The notes beneath the pieces were generated by a model. That model was not told the DNA's origin and searched no databases. It worked only from the letters and a program-made list of their open reading frames with translations. Shown piece by piece: positions 1-11,743 of a stretch of 64,000 nucleotides of DNA. Source of the DNA: Sciurus carolinensis. Lineage: Eukaryota > Chordata > Mammalia > Rodentia > Sciuridae. The DNA is taken from assembly GCF_902686445.1 (NCBI RefSeq), contig NC_062213.1, positions 43,660,741 through 43,724,740 of the forward strand, read 5' to 3'. A program made the translations under genes and the position numbers. Each line of letters starts with the position of its first letter. Position 1 is the stretch's first letter.

Positions 1-1565
1 TCATTCTTCCTTGCCCACCCCCCACTATGGATCAGCATCCACTTATCAGAGAAAAAATTTGGCCTTTGGTTTTTTTGGGTTTGTCTTATTTCACTTAGCT
101 TGATATTCTCCATCTCCATCCATTTACCAGCAAATGCCATAATTACATTCTTCTTTAAGGCTGAATAATATTCCATTGTGTATATGTACCACATTTTCTT
201 TATCCATTCATCTGATGAAGGGCATCTAAGCTCATTGTATAGTTTACCTATCATGAAATGAGCTGCTGTAAACATTGATGTGGCTGCATCACTGTAGTAT
301 GCTGATTTTAAGTTCTTTGGTATAAGCAGAGGCATGGGATAATCTTAAATGGTGGTTCCATTCCAAGTTTTCTGAGGAATTTCCATAATGCTTTCCAAAG
401 TGATTGTACCAGTCTGCATTCCTATCAACAATATATGAGTGTACCTCTATCCCTACATCCTTGCCAACACTTATTTTTGATTGTATTCGTAATAATTGCC
501 ATTCTGACTGGAGTGAGATGAAATCTTAGAGCAGTTTTGATTTGCATTTCTCTAATTGCAAGAGATGGTAAACATTTTTCATGTTTGTTGGTCAATTGTA
601 TTTCTTCTGTGAAGTGTCTGTTCAGTTTTTTAACCCATTTATTGATTGGGTTATTTGTTTTTTTGGTGTTAAGTTTTTTGAGTTCTTTATATATCTTGGG
701 GATGAGTGCTCTGTCTGAGGTATGTGTGGTAAAGATTTTTTTCCCATTCTGTAGGCTCTCTCTTCAAATTGTTGATTGTTTCCTTTGCTGAGAAGAAGCC
801 TTTTAGTTTGAATCCCACTGCATTTATTGATTCTTAATTTTACTTCTTGCTCTTTAGGATTCTTGTTAAGGAAGTCAGGCCCTAAATTGATATGATGAAG
901 ATTTGGGCCTACTTTTTCTTCTGTTAGGTGCAGGGTCTCTGTTTTAGTGCCTAAGTCTTTGATCCACATTGAGTTGATTTTTGTGCAGGGTGAGAGAGGT
1001 TTAATTTCATTTTGTTACATATGGATTTCCAGTTTTCCCAGCACCATTTGTTGAATAGGCTATCCTTTCTCCAACGTGTATTTTTGGCACCTTTGCCTAG
1101 TATGAGATAACTGTATTTATGTGGATTTGTCTCTTTGTCTCCTATTTTGTACCATTGGTCTACATGTCTGTTTTGGTGCCAATACCATGCTGTTTTTGTT
1201 ACTATTGCTCTGTAGTATAGTTTAAGGTCTGGTAGTGTGATGCCTTCTGCTTCACTCTTCTTGTTAAAGATTGCCTTGACTATTCTGGGTCTCTAACTGA
1301 GCCATATCCCCAGTCCAATTTCTTTCTTTAGTGTTCTGTAGTTTTCATTATAGATGTCTTTCAACTTTTGTTAGATTGATTCCTAAGTATTTTATTTTTT
1401 GAGGCTATTGTGAATGGGGTAGTTTTCCTAATTTCTCTTGTAGTGGATGTGTCATTTGTGTATAAAAATTCATTTGATTTATGGGTACTGATTTTATATC
1501 CTGCTACTTTGCTGAATTCATTTATGAGTTCTAGAAGTTTTCTGGTGGAACTTTTTGGATTTTCT

Positions 1566-1656
1566 TTTCTTTTTTTTTTTTTTGGTGCTGAGGATTGAAC
1601 CCAGGGCCTTGTGCTTGCAAGGCAAGCACTCTACCAACGGAGCTATATCCCCAGCC
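1566..1656 (-). mobile_element. ID SINE (tRNA-derived) inside the L1
   Basis: On the minus strand this reads ggctggggatatagctc, a typical ID head, and ends in an A tail (T run on the plus strand). Direct repeats tggattttct at 1556-1565 and 1659-1668 flank it. It therefore landed in the L1 after the L1 itself. Confidence 0.9.
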
Positions 1657-3509
1657 AATGGATTTTCTAACTATAGAATCACATCGTTGGTAAATAGTGA
1701 TAGTTTGAGTTCTTCTTTTCCCATTTATATCCCTTGAATTTCTTTCATCTGTCTGATTGTTTTGGCTAGTTTCAAGGACAGTGTTGACTAGAAGTGGTGG
1801 AAGAGGGCATCCCTGTTTTGTTCCAGTTTTTAGGGGGAATTTCATTTTTTTCTCCACTTAGCATGATGTTTGCCATGGGCTTAGCATAGATAGGTTTTAC
1901 AATGTTGAGCTATGTTCCTACTATCCATAGTTTTTCTAGTGTTTTGAACATGAAGAGGTACTGTATTTTGTCAAATGCTTTCTCTGCATCTGTTGAGATT
2001 ATCATATGATTCTTGTCTTTAAGTCTATTGATGTGGTGTATTACTTTTATTGATTTCTAGATGTTGAACCAACCTTGCATTCCAGGGATGAACCCCACTT
2101 GTGGTGCACTGTCTTTTTAATATACTTTTTTTATGCGATTCGCCAAGTATTTTATTGAGAATTTTTGCATCTATGTTCATGAGGGATATTGGTCTGAAGT
2201 TTTCTTTCCTTGATGTATCTTTGTCTGGTTTTGGTATCAGGGTGATACTAGTCTCATAGAATGAGTTTGGAAGGGTTCCCTCCTTCTCTATTTCATGGAA
2301 TAATTTGAGGAGTTTTGGCGTTAATTCTTCTTGGAAGGTCTTGTAGAACTCGAATGAGAATCCATCTGGTCCTGGACTTTTCTTGCGTAGTAGGCTTTTG
2401 ATGGCGTCTTCTGTTTCATTGCTTGAAATTGATCTGTTTGAATTGTGTATGTCCTCCTGGGTCAGTTTGGGTAGATCTCTATAAATTTGTCAAAGTCTTC
2501 AAGATTTTGTATTTTATCTGAGTATAAGTTTTCAAAATAGTTTCTAATTATCTCCTGTATTTCAGTAGTGTCCAGCATGATAATTCCTTTTTCATCACAA
2601 ATTTTAGTAATTTGAGTTTTCTTAGTCTTCTTTCTCTTTGTTAATTAGCTAAGGGTTTATCAAGTTTATTTCTTTAAGAACCAACTTTTTATTATGTCAA
2701 TTTTTTGAATTGTTTCTTTTGTTTCAGTTTCATTGATTTCAGCTCTGATTTTAATTATTTCCTGTCTTCTTCTGCTTTTGGGTTGATTTATTCTTTTTCT
2801 AGGGCTTTGAGATATGATGTTAGGTCATTTATTTGTTGACTTTTTATTCTTTTAATGTATGAACTCAATGCAATGAACTTTCCTATTAGCACTGCCTTCA
2901 TAGCATCCCAGAGATTTTGATATGTTGTATCAGTGTTCTCATTTACCCTTAAGTGTTTTTTTATTTTCTCCTTGATTTATTCTTTTTTCCATTCATCATT
3001 CAGTAGCTTGCTATTTTGTCTCTGTGTGTTGGAGTAGCTTCTATTTTTCACTTTATTGTTGATTTCTAGTTTCATTCCATTATGATCTGATAGAGTGCAG
3101 GGTAGTAGTTCTATTTTTTTGTATTTGCTGTGAGTTGTTTTGTGGCATAACTTGTGGTCTATTTTAGAGAAGGATCTATGTGCCACTGAGAAGAAAGTGT
3201 ATTTGCTCGATGATGGATGAAATACTCTATATATGTCTGTTAAGTCTAAACATTGATTGTATCATTTAATTCTGTAGTTTCTTTGTTTAGTTTTTGTTTG
3301 TAAGATCTCTCCAGTGGTGAGAGAGGTGTGTTAAAGTCACCCAATATTATTGTGTCGTTTCTTAAAATTGAGAAGGGTTTGTTTGATATATGTAGATGCT
3401 CTATTGTTTGGGGCATATATATTTATGATTGTTATGTCTTGTTGGTGTATGGTTTTTAAGCAGTATGAAATGTCCTTCTTCATCCCCTACGACTAACTTT
3501 GGTTTGAAG

Positions 3510-4064
3510 ATGGGAGCTTCCGCTTCCAGGATAATCAAAGATGGCTGCACTGGCTTTTAAACGTTTTGGCAAGTGGGGAGCTGCAGTTCAGGGCGTGGGT
3601 GTGGTTGGGCCGCGGGTCCTGCAAGTCCTGACTGTTGTCTCAAAATGTCAGCAGCCATGTGTAACCAGACCTGCGGGTACTCTGACCATGGACTTCCAGG
3701 TAACAACGAGCAGCTGGTGATCCACTGGTGGTCTGCGGTCAGTCTACACGCTACTGGTGGATGATTGGCAGGTGGACCTTGGGCAGTTGGTGATGGGTAG
3801 GTGAAGGGCAGTCGATGGGCAGGCAAGAGGCAGGCATACAGGCAAGTGGCGGGTGATAGGTGGCAGTCAGTGAGCAATCTGCACTTAAAAAGTAGTCGAT
3901 ATGCTGGCAGACTGCAAGTGATTACAGTGGACAAATGGGGTAAACAGCAGGGGATCGATAAGCAGCAAAGACTGCCTCACAGAGAAACAGATAGCCTCTG
4001 CTTGAAAACTGAGTTACAGAGTGACAAGGAAGACAGCCTCCTTCTAGTCTGCCATCTTGGATCT
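3510..4064 (-). mobile_element. L1 5' UTR segment inserted within L1 ORF2 endonuclease region
   Basis: On the minus strand the ORF2 sequence up to the ISDK-like motif near 4068 stops. A 555-bp block beginning gagatccaagatggcagacta follows, and ORF2 resumes at 3509. The block closely resembles the 5' UTR of the host L1 at about 5950-6492: the gggtaaaca, gtggac and tagtctgc stretches recur in the same order. No poly(A) tail or clear target duplication is visible. Its ends form a short inverted match, tgggag at 3511 and ctccca at 4063. Internal recombination or a spliced L1 template are alternatives to direct insertion. Confidence 0.7.
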
Positions 4065-4758
4065 CCCACTTTGTCTGATATGAGAATGGAAACCCCTGCT
4101 TGTTTATGCAGTCCATGTGAGTGATATGCTTTTTCCCCATCCTTTCATCTTCAGTCTGTGGATGTCTTTTCCTAGGAGGTGAGTCTCTTGAAAACAGCAT
4201 ATTATTGTGTCTTTTTTTTCTTCTTAATTCAATCTACCAGACTGTGTCTTTTGATTGATCAGTTTAGGCCATTAACATTCAGAGTTATTATTGAGATATG
4301 ATTTGTATTCCCGTCATTTTGCTTTAGTTTTTGTTTTTAACTTGATTTAGTTTCTCCTTTGATTCACCTTTCCTTTAGTGTAGTTCCTCCCTTTGCTGGC
4401 TTTCATTGTCCCTCCCCCCAACCCATGGAATATTTTGCTGAGAATTGAACAGCCTTTCTAGTTGTGAATTCTTTTAACTTGTTTATCATGAAAGGTTTTT
4501 ATATCATCTTCAAATCTGAAGCTTAATTTTGCTGGATATAAGATTCTCGGTTGGCATTCATTTTGCTTTAGAGTTTGATATATGTTATTCCAGGACTTCC
4601 TGGTATTGAGGGTCTGGGTTGAGAAATCAGCTGAGATCTGAATTCGTTTCCCCCTGTATGTAATTTGATTTTTTTCTCTTCAACCTTTAAAATTCTATCC
4701 TTATCTCTGACATTTCTTCTACTGTGTTGTCTATGGATTCTATTGTTGGAGAATCTTG

Positions 4759-4839
4759 TTTTTTTTTGTGCTGGGAATTGAACCCAGGGCCTTATGCTTG
4801 TGAGGCAAGCACTCTACCAACTGAGCTACATCCTCAGCC
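4759..4839 (-). mobile_element. ID SINE
   Basis: Minus-strand ID with the usual gctgaggatgtagctc head and an A tail. Short direct repeats atcttg at 4753 and 4842 flank it. Confidence 0.85.
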
Positions 4840-6628
4840 ACATCTTGGTTTGTTTGAGGCACTTTGTTCCCTTATTTTTTCATGTTGTTTGTGTGTCTTC
4901 TCATCTAGTGGTATGGAGCTGAGGCAGTACAGACTCTACCCTGTAGTCTTTTAGTGTCCCTAAAGGTTTCCAGTACCTCGCCTTTAAGGGGGAGAACAAT
5001 ATTAACAGCACCCAATGCAAACAATATACCACCTTAAACCAAATGGCTTCTATTAAGGTGTTTACAGTTTTGTCACAATAGACAGAAATGAAGTGTTCAA
5101 TTATTATCTGCAATATAAACAGTAAGTTTGCTAAGAGGATTTTCCGTTTCAAATGATGGACCATGAGGGAATAGAAGTAGTGTAAGATGTGATGTTTATG
5201 AGGGAGAGAAGATACAGGTAAAAATTTATAGTAAGAGCGAGGGAGGAATTAATAGAAGTTGACTGTTAGTATGAGAGAAATGAGAAAGAGAATCTAGGGA
5301 GAGAAAAAAATATACGTAGTTTTTTTTTTTTTTTTAAAGTAGAAATATAGGAATACACAACAAAACTGTCATATATTATTCAGATATCCCGTTCCTCAAT
5401 AAATTTGATGCATGAACAATATTTGGATTCAAAGATGGTAGAGGTGTGAGACAGAGGGTGAAAAATGAAAAAAAATGGAGGAATGTCTCAGTGGAAAATT
5501 GATTGAATGATTGCTTCTGTTGTCTTTCAAAAATTTTCTCAGCTTCCCTTGTCCACCAATAGGTGGAGTTGTCTGAAGTTTAATGTTAGTTCCAGTCCAG
5601 TGGGTGCCAGACTGGTTGGGTGGGTGAGCTGAGAGCAAGATGCCCTCACATCCTCTTATAGTCTTCCTACCTGTTGTAGCTGGCCCCTTCTGTCTGTGCA
5701 CACTTCAGGACTCACTGAGCTGGAGAGAGCCCAGTTTTCTCCAGTTTCTTCCACCTGTGTTTTCCTGGGGAACTGCCCCTAGATTCTGGCTTTCTGTAGG
5801 CTTGCTGGACCCAGACTGGCGTATACAAATGCAGTTGCAAATCTGATGAACCTGGGCTTCAGCTTCCTCATACCCTGTGTTGCTTCAGTTCCAAGATCTC
5901 AATGCCCTTTCAGCTTGCAGAGAGACCACCAGGCAGGTGCTCACAACAAAGAAGTGACCCTGCAAAGAGGCAGCCAGATGGCAGCTACTGCCACACCGAC
6001 CAGAAGGACCTCAGGTGAAGCTAGACCTGCAGGTACCCCAATATATCTCCAGGCTCTGGCCTGAGTCCCCAGACTGAGATGGCCACGCCCTGAGATGGCG
6101 GTTTCCATGGTGTCAAACCTGCAGGTCCTGGCCGTCATCCTCAAATGGTTGCAGCCACATGTAACCAAACCTGTGGGATTTCCAGGCAACAGCGGGCAGC
6201 AGTCTGCAGGCTAATGGCAGAGGATTGGGGGGGTGGATGTTGGGCGGTGGGTGATGGGTAGGTGAAAGGTGGGCAAATGTGATGATAGGCAGCAATCAGT
6301 GAGCGATCAGCACTCAAAAAGCAGGTGATGTACTGGCAGAGGTGGGTGATCCGAGTGGACGAATGGGGTAAACAGAGGGGCTTGGTGGGCAGCAACAACT
6401 TCCTCACAGAGAAACAGTATTTCCTCTGCTGCAATCCCAGTTATGGAGCGACAAGGAATGCAGCCTCCCTCTAGTCTGCTATCTTGGATCCCTCATTAAG
6501 TTTTATACATTAAAGACTGCTTTTTGTATATATATAAAAAAAAAGAAAATGGGGAAAAATGAGATATTTTTATATTTGGGTGTGCTTCTAATCAGTCTTG
6601 GACAATTTCTGTTTTGGGTATTTTTCAG

Positions 6629-6783
6629 GTCAGTCAGTGCTGCTGAAAATGAGACGATCTGCAGCACCAAGTCAGTTGCAGGGTAATTCCTTGAAAAAAC
6701 CAAAATTTGTACCACCGGGAAGAAGCAATCCAAGTTTGAATGAAGAGATTACAGAAGTAAATCCGGATATAAAATTACTTGAG
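6629..6783 (+). CDS. RAD54B: RAD54B coding exon 1 (gene exon 2): residues 1-45, with start codon
   Basis: RAD54B is a nuclear SNF2-family, DNA-dependent ATPase and translocase that works with RAD51 (and DMC1 in meiosis) in homologous recombination. This exon follows an acceptor tttttcag at 6621-6628, has 20 bases of 5' UTR, starts at ATG 6649-6651 (A at -3) and ends at 6783 before gtaaaa. It encodes 45 residues beginning MRRSAAPSQLQGNS, which I recognise as the RAD54B N terminus. The region is short, basic (KKPKF) and lies in the part of the family reported to contact RAD51. The exon ends in phase 0, and the next exon continues with Gly-Val-Ala. The 5' non-coding exon and promoter are upstream of the window. 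Confidence 0.96.
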
Positions 6784-6825
6784 GTAAAATAAAATTATGG
6801 AGAATCATAATAGAGAGAAGGCTGT

Positions 6826-7035
6826 TTTTCCTTTTTTTGGTACCAGGGATTGAACCCAAGGGTGCTTAACCACTGAGCCACATCCCTAACCCTTTTTATT
6901 TTTTCATTTTGAGACAGGGTCTCACAAAGTTGCTTAGGGCCTTGCTAAATTGCTGAGGCTGGTTTTGAACTTGTGATCCTGCTGCCTTAGCCTTCCTAGT
7001 TGCTGGGATCACAGGCATGAGCCACCTCCCCTGGC
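6826..7035 (-). mobile_element. B1-ID composite (MEN-type) SINE
   Basis: On the minus strand a 7SL/B1-like half (ggtggctcatgcctgtgatc) is followed by an ID-like half (gggatgtggctcagtggtta) and an A tail. It starts 43 bases after the RAD54B exon donor. Confidence 0.9.
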
Positions 7036-7135
7036 AAGAATGTGGTTTTTAAAAATATAATTTAAAGTACTTAACTGCTTATAGAAATTTTCAGTGTTTA
7101 TGAAAAAATTTTCCCAGAATCTTAGAAATATCTTT

Positions 7136-7215
7136 TTTTTTTTTTTTTTTTTTTTTTTTGTAGTGCTGAGGATCGAACCCAGGGCACTCTACTGACTGAG
7201 CTATCTCCCCAGCCC
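7136..7215 (-). mobile_element. ID SINE with intact target duplication
   Basis: ID element with a long A tail (T run on the plus strand). Perfect 12-bp direct repeats agaaatatcttt lie at 7124-7135 and 7216-7227. Confidence 0.92.
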
Positions 7216-7289
7216 AGAAATATCTTTAAATATATAATATAAGCACATTTATGATATGCGTGTTTGTGTGTATGTGTGTAAGCTGTATG

Positions 7290-7377
7290 CTTACCCACTG
7301 AGCCACATTCCTTCCTCTTTTTTTTTTTTTGAATTTTTAAATTTTGAGACAGGGATTACAGGCGTGCACAACCATGC
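7290..7377 (-). mobile_element. Deleted B1-ID composite SINE fragment
   Basis: Only the ID middle (cactgagccaca) and the far B1 end (gggattacaggcgtgcaca) remain, joined through a T run. Most of the B1 half is deleted. Confidence 0.65.
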
Positions 7378-7599
7378 CCAACTATGTCATGTTTTAAAGG
7401 AATCATACAGTTGAGTTTGTAAAATGAACTTGTGATAACCATAAATAAAAATCTCTTCAAGGGAGAGGGTAGAGATTCTTATAAAAATGAATAATTTTAT
7501 CATTTTTCTTTTTTTTCATTGATCTTTTAAAGTTATCATATTATAAGTGCAAACTTCTTTAGATAAGATGATTTTAAAGAGAAAATATATAAATAATCC

Positions 7600-8615
7600 T
7601 TTGTATCACTGTTTCTGGCATTTACTTAAATTTTTATCTATTGTGAATAATGCTGTTATGAACATTGGCTTATCAATTTCTAGTTTTGATCTCTGTGTTC
7701 AGTTCTTTTGGGTTTATACCTAGGAATGGAATTGCTGGGTCATGTGTAATTCTATGTCTAGTTTTGTGAGGAACCACAAAACTGTTTTTCATAAATCTGG
7801 TACCATTTTACCTCCCTATCAGCATGTATAAGAATGCCAATTTTTTTTTTACATCTTCAGAACACTTGTTATCTTCTATTTTTTTTTTTTTTAAATTTTA
7901 GCTAGTTTGGTACATATGAAGTGGTATTTCATTGTGCTTCTGATCTCCATTTCTCTAATTACTAGTGATGCTGTAATTAGATGATTTTCTTCATGAGATA
8001 CAGATCATTTTTTTAACCTTTTTTTGGAGAAATGTCTGTTTAAGTCCTTTGGTTTTTAATGGTTGTCTTTTTGTTATTGAAAAGCATACTAATTTTTGAC
8101 TTTTTTTTTTGTTCTGCTTGGGTTTCTTTTATTCTGCATTTAAAAAATTTCTGTAGTCTTCCAAGTATATTGTTAGCGTCTACCAAGACAAGAGTTCTGG
8201 CATACTGTAAAAAGAAAACATAGGCTTTCATTTTTTTAATAAAGCTTCTTTCTTTTTAAAAATAGCCTTATTTAGATATAATTTACATACTGTACAGTCC
8301 ACTTACTACAATTCAGTGTTTTTTACTATATTTACAGAGTTGTGCAACCATTACCGTAAACAATTTTAGAATGTTTTCATCATTCCAAAAAGAAACCTCA
8401 TGCATATTAACAGTCACTCTTCAATTTTCTACAAACATTCCAGCCTTGGCACTGCTAATCTACTTTCTGTCTCCAGATTTGCCTCTTACAAACATTTCAT
8501 ATTAAGAGCCTCATACAACATGTGTCCTTTTGTGACTTTTTTCTCTTATTGTATTTTCAAGGCTTATCCATGTTGTAGCATGTGTTCATAATTCATTTAT
8601 TTTTATTGCCAAAAT
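7600..8615 (-). mobile_element. Old L1 fragments (ORF2 end and 3' region)
   Basis: Two diverged L1 pieces on the minus strand. 7620-7990 matches the ORF2 tail (gaataatgctgttatgaaca; ggaattgctgggtcatgtg). 8240-8610 matches an L1 3' region (cttatccatgttgtagcatg). No usable frame remains. Confidence 0.7.
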
Positions 8616-8629
8616 ATCATTTTTTCTTG

Positions 8630-8830
8630 CTCCCATAACAAATTACTACAAATTTGTGGCTTAAAACAATACACATGTATATTTTACAGGTGTGTAGGTC
8701 AAAAGTGCAATACAGATCTTATTGGGTTAAGATCAAGGTTTTGGTAGGTCTGCATTCATTTGTGGAGGTTTTAGGGAGGAATCTGCCCACCACCTTAGTC
8801 ACTTAGTAGCTATCTTGGGTGTCAGATCCA
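8630..8830. repeat. Old interspersed repeat, family not assigned
   Basis: The stretch with cccataacaaattactaca and ggcttaaaacaataca recalls a common mammalian interspersed repeat. I cannot name the family from memory. Confidence 0.4.
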
Positions 8831-9240
8831 CTGTTGTAGAATTGCAGTGTGTGTTCAAGTAGCCCTTATTTTACTTAATGGCTTGAAAACACAAGAGTAA
8901 TGATGCAGGCAATTTGGGTATGCCAAAGAGAAATCCTAAAGTTCTTCCTTCAAGTGAAGAGAGGAAAGTACAATAAGATATTTTGAGAGAGGGTAAGAGA
9001 GGAAGACCACATTTACATACTTTTGTTATAGTATATTTTTATAATTTTAAACCACCACTTTAAATCACTTTAAACCACCATTGTGCCTAATTTATAAATT
9101 GAGCTTTATTGTAAGTATGGGTATACAGGAAAAGCCATAGTATATATACAGTTCAGTATCATTTGTGGTTTTAGGCATTCACTGGGGGTCTTGGAGCATA
9201 ACACCATGGATAAGTTGGGGTGGGGTCTCTTGTAATTGCT

Positions 9241-9780
9241 TGGGGTTTGAATGTGTCTCCCAAAGTTCTTGTGTTAGACATGGTTATGGTTTGAAATTTA
9301 AACATTCCTGAAAGGTTCATATACTAAAGGCTTTTTGCCAGTCTGTGGCATTATTGGAAGGTAGTAGAACCTTTAAGAGGTAGGACCTATTTGGAGGAAG
9401 TTAGGTCATTGGGGTTGCATAGTTGATTGATATTGGGAACTCAACTGGCACCTTCCTGTGGTATTTTTGCTGCTCAACTGCCCTGAGGTAAGAGCTTTGT
9501 TCTATCACATGCTACAGGCCAAGTTATGATGAACTCAAACTTCCAAAACTAAGCTAAATAAATCTTTCTTCCTTTATTAAGTTGATTTTCTCAGGTTTTT
9601 TGTTGCAGTAATGAAAATCTGATTAATAGACATTTAATCCCTAATATTAGGTATTAAGAGGTAAGACCCTTAAGAAGTGATTAGGTCTTGTAAGTCTTGT
9701 TCCTCATTAATGGATTAATGGATTGATGGTGTTATTTTGGGAGTAGTTATTGTGGAATTGGGTTTCTGATAAAAGGATAG
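9241..9780 (+). mobile_element. MaLR-type LTR, interrupted
   Basis: The two halves ggggtttgaatgtgtctccc (9242) and atggattaatggattgatgg (9709) match one MaLR/MST-like LTR in the plus orientation. A second LTR at 9281-9627 splits it. Non-coding. Confidence 0.6.
9281..9627 (+). mobile_element. MaLR-type LTR nested in the preceding LTR
   Basis: Starts tggttatggtttgaa, has an AATAAA-like signal near 9557 and ends in the ttgcagtaatgaaaatctga region typical of MaLR 3' ends. Direct repeats agaca at 9276-9280 and 9628-9632 match the 5-bp duplication of ERVL/MaLR elements. Confidence 0.65.
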
Positions 9781-10185
9781 TCTTGGCTTCCTTCCCTTCT
9801 TTCTTGGATGTGTGCTTTCTTGCCCTTCTGCCTCGCGTGGAAGGTACAACAAGGAGGCCTTCCATGTGTTTGTTCACACTTATATGCACAGAAAGAGAAT
9901 AAAACAGGAAAGCAAATGGAGCAAAATGAAAAATTGTGAATCTGGGTAAAGGGCATATGGGAGTTCTTGAACTACTTTTGAAATATTTTTACAAATTTGA
10001 AATTACAAAATGTTGCAAAATTAAATTTATGATCAGTTGACTTAGTTTAACATCTTATGAGATAGGTCGTTTTTTAAAAAATGTGACTACAAACCATGGA
10101 ATTTATTATGATAAATATTTATAGTGATATGACAACTTTGTTATTGTGAATACTTATTATTGTTAAAAAATGTCAAACATATTCT

Positions 10186-10590
10186 GTGGGAGGCAGAAAA
10201 ATGGCCTTCCCAAAATCTTCCTGTCTTAATCCATGAAATTTGAAATTATGTTATCTTACATGGCAAAAGGGACTTTGCTGAAATGATTAATGTTAAGGAC
10301 TTTGGGATGGGGAATTTATTTTGGATTATTTAAGTAACTCTAATACAGGTCTGTAAAAGTGGAAGACAGAGATAAGAGGGTCAGAGAAAGAAACATGACT
10401 GTGTTTGGTCAGAGAGGTGTAACATAGTTGACTTTAGAGATGAGGAAGAGGGCCACAAACCATGGAAAACGAGTGGCTTCTAGAAGTTTGATAATGAAAT
10501 GTGTTCACCCTTTGATCTTCCAGAAATGAATACAGCCCTGCTGATAATCCTGATTTTAGCCCAGTAAGACCTAAGTTTAAGTTCTGATTT
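10186..10590 (+). mobile_element. MLT1-like LTR
   Basis: Landmarks ttatcttacatggcaaaagg, gactttgctgaaatgattaa and ttttagcccagtaagacct are those of MLT1-type MaLR LTRs in the plus orientation. Diverged and non-coding. Confidence 0.7.
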
Positions 10591-11187
10591 ATATAACTAT
10601 GAAATGATAATTAAAAAGTTTTAATGGTACTAAATTTGAGGTAATTTGATACAGCAGCAATAAAAAACACACATGTACAAAAGTAAAGAAAATAGGGTAC
10701 AGCAAATCTCCTTACCTCCTCTGCGTGTCTTCAGTTATTGACGATTTTTGACTTATCTTAATTTCATCTTTACCTTGAGAGCTCCCTTCCCAGGTACTTT
10801 GAAGAAAATCCCAGGACTCTCTTTTCAGTAAATGTTTAGTGTATGTTTCTAATATTTGTAAGGGCTATTTAAATCAAATGAACAATGGACAGATTCTGGG
10901 AGCCATCCATAACCTCACATCAGTTAGATTTGAATATCAAGGTATATAATTGCAGGAAAACCTAGCATTTACTATTTTCACACCTAAAAAATAATTGTAT
11001 TTAAATGTTGATTTTAGTATTGGGAAATTAATCAAGATAAAGAACATTTGACTATATGAATGACAGGTTTTGATTTCTTTGAAAATTCTGATGTTGTTTA
11101 AAATACACTGTAGCTATACCCATAGTTTTCATCTGTCATGTCTTTCAGATTTGATAACATAAACTTGTTTTAAAAATGATAGAAGGG

Positions 11188-11292
11188 GGGCTGGGGAGAT
11201 AACTCAACTGGTAGAGTGCTTGCCTTGCAAGCACAAGGCCCTGAGTTCTATCCTCAGTACCGCAAACAAAACAAAACAAAACAAAACAAAAC
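11188..11292 (+). mobile_element. ID SINE with AAAAC-repeat tail
   Basis: ggctggggagataactcaac head and an (aaaac)n tail. atagaag repeats lie before it (11180) and after its tail (11299). Confidence 0.88.
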
Positions 11293-11304
11293 AAACCAAT
11301 AGAA

Positions 11305-11432
11305 GGGGCTGGGGTTGAGCTCAGTGGTAGAGTGTTTGCCTAGCATGTATGAGACACTGGGTTTGATCCTCAGTACTACATAAAAATTAATTAATAAAAT
11401 AAAGGTTTTGTGTCCATCTACAACTAAAAAAA
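11305..11432 (+). mobile_element. ID SINE, long-tail subfamily
   Basis: ggggctggggttgagctcag head followed by an ataaaaattaattaataaaa spacer and a gtgtccatctacaac tail, a variant that recurs at 40578 and 45482. It ends 145 bases before RAD54B exon 3. Confidence 0.88.
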
Positions 11433-11577
11433 ATAGAAATTGGGTTTTAATTCTTAAATATCTATTCTTGATGTAGATATACAGAAACTGGTAGCTCATT
11501 TAAAATTAGGAGTCTATTATAAAAATATGGGAAGTTAGATTCAATTTCTGCTTAAAATATGTATTTGGTTCTTTTAG

Positions 11578-11743
11578 GGTGTAGCAAGTAATGCATTTCT
11601 TCAGGCAGAGAATGATTCTGGAGTATGCAGTTCAAATCTTTTGCCTACTAAAGGAAAAACTAGGGAAATTAATGATGGGAATAATTACAGTGGGAAATGT
11701 TTTGAAGCATCTGCAGTGACAACATTAGATTCACCTCCTTTAG
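11578..11743 (+). CDS. RAD54B: RAD54B exon 3: residues 46-100 and first base of codon 101
   Basis: The acceptor ttcttttag ends at 11577; the donor is ag|gtaagac at 11743/11744. The 166 bases begin with GGT GTA GCA (Gly-Val-Ala), in frame with the previous exon, and end on a single G, which joins CT of the next exon to give Ala. The product is a Ser/Asn/Glu-rich stretch with TREIN and YSGKCFEA motifs, a poorly conserved, probably disordered linker of the N-terminal region. The next RAD54B exon is 42.8 kb away and FSBP lies in between. No frameshift is seen. Confidence 0.93.

Larger units (their letters stand above)
1..6492 (-). mobile_element. Long L1 (LINE-1) element, rearranged and decayed, 3' end beyond the window
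   Basis: Read on the minus strand this is an L1 retrotransposon. The 5' end is near 6492 (ggatccaagatagcagacta), followed by a GC-richer 5' UTR to about 5600, unclear sequence to about 4850, an ORF2 start region near 4300-4070, and ORF2 endonuclease and reverse-transcriptase remnants running left to the window edge. The endonuclease is recognised from a GDFNTP-like motif near 3340 and an SDH-type motif near 3085 on the minus strand. Frames are broken in many places: the best remnants are 622-969, 1531-1857 and 2977-3186. Little of a normal ORF1 can be recognised. Two ID SINEs (about 1566 and 4759) and a foreign L1 5' UTR segment (3510-4064) interrupt it. It lies upstream of RAD54B exon 2, presumably in intron 1, and is not expected to be active. 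Confidence 0.85.

Noticed and set aside
3557..3934. 125-codon minus-strand frame as a gene
   Set aside because: It lies entirely in the L1 5' UTR-like block. Its Cys/Pro/His-rich product comes from repetitive UTR sequence.
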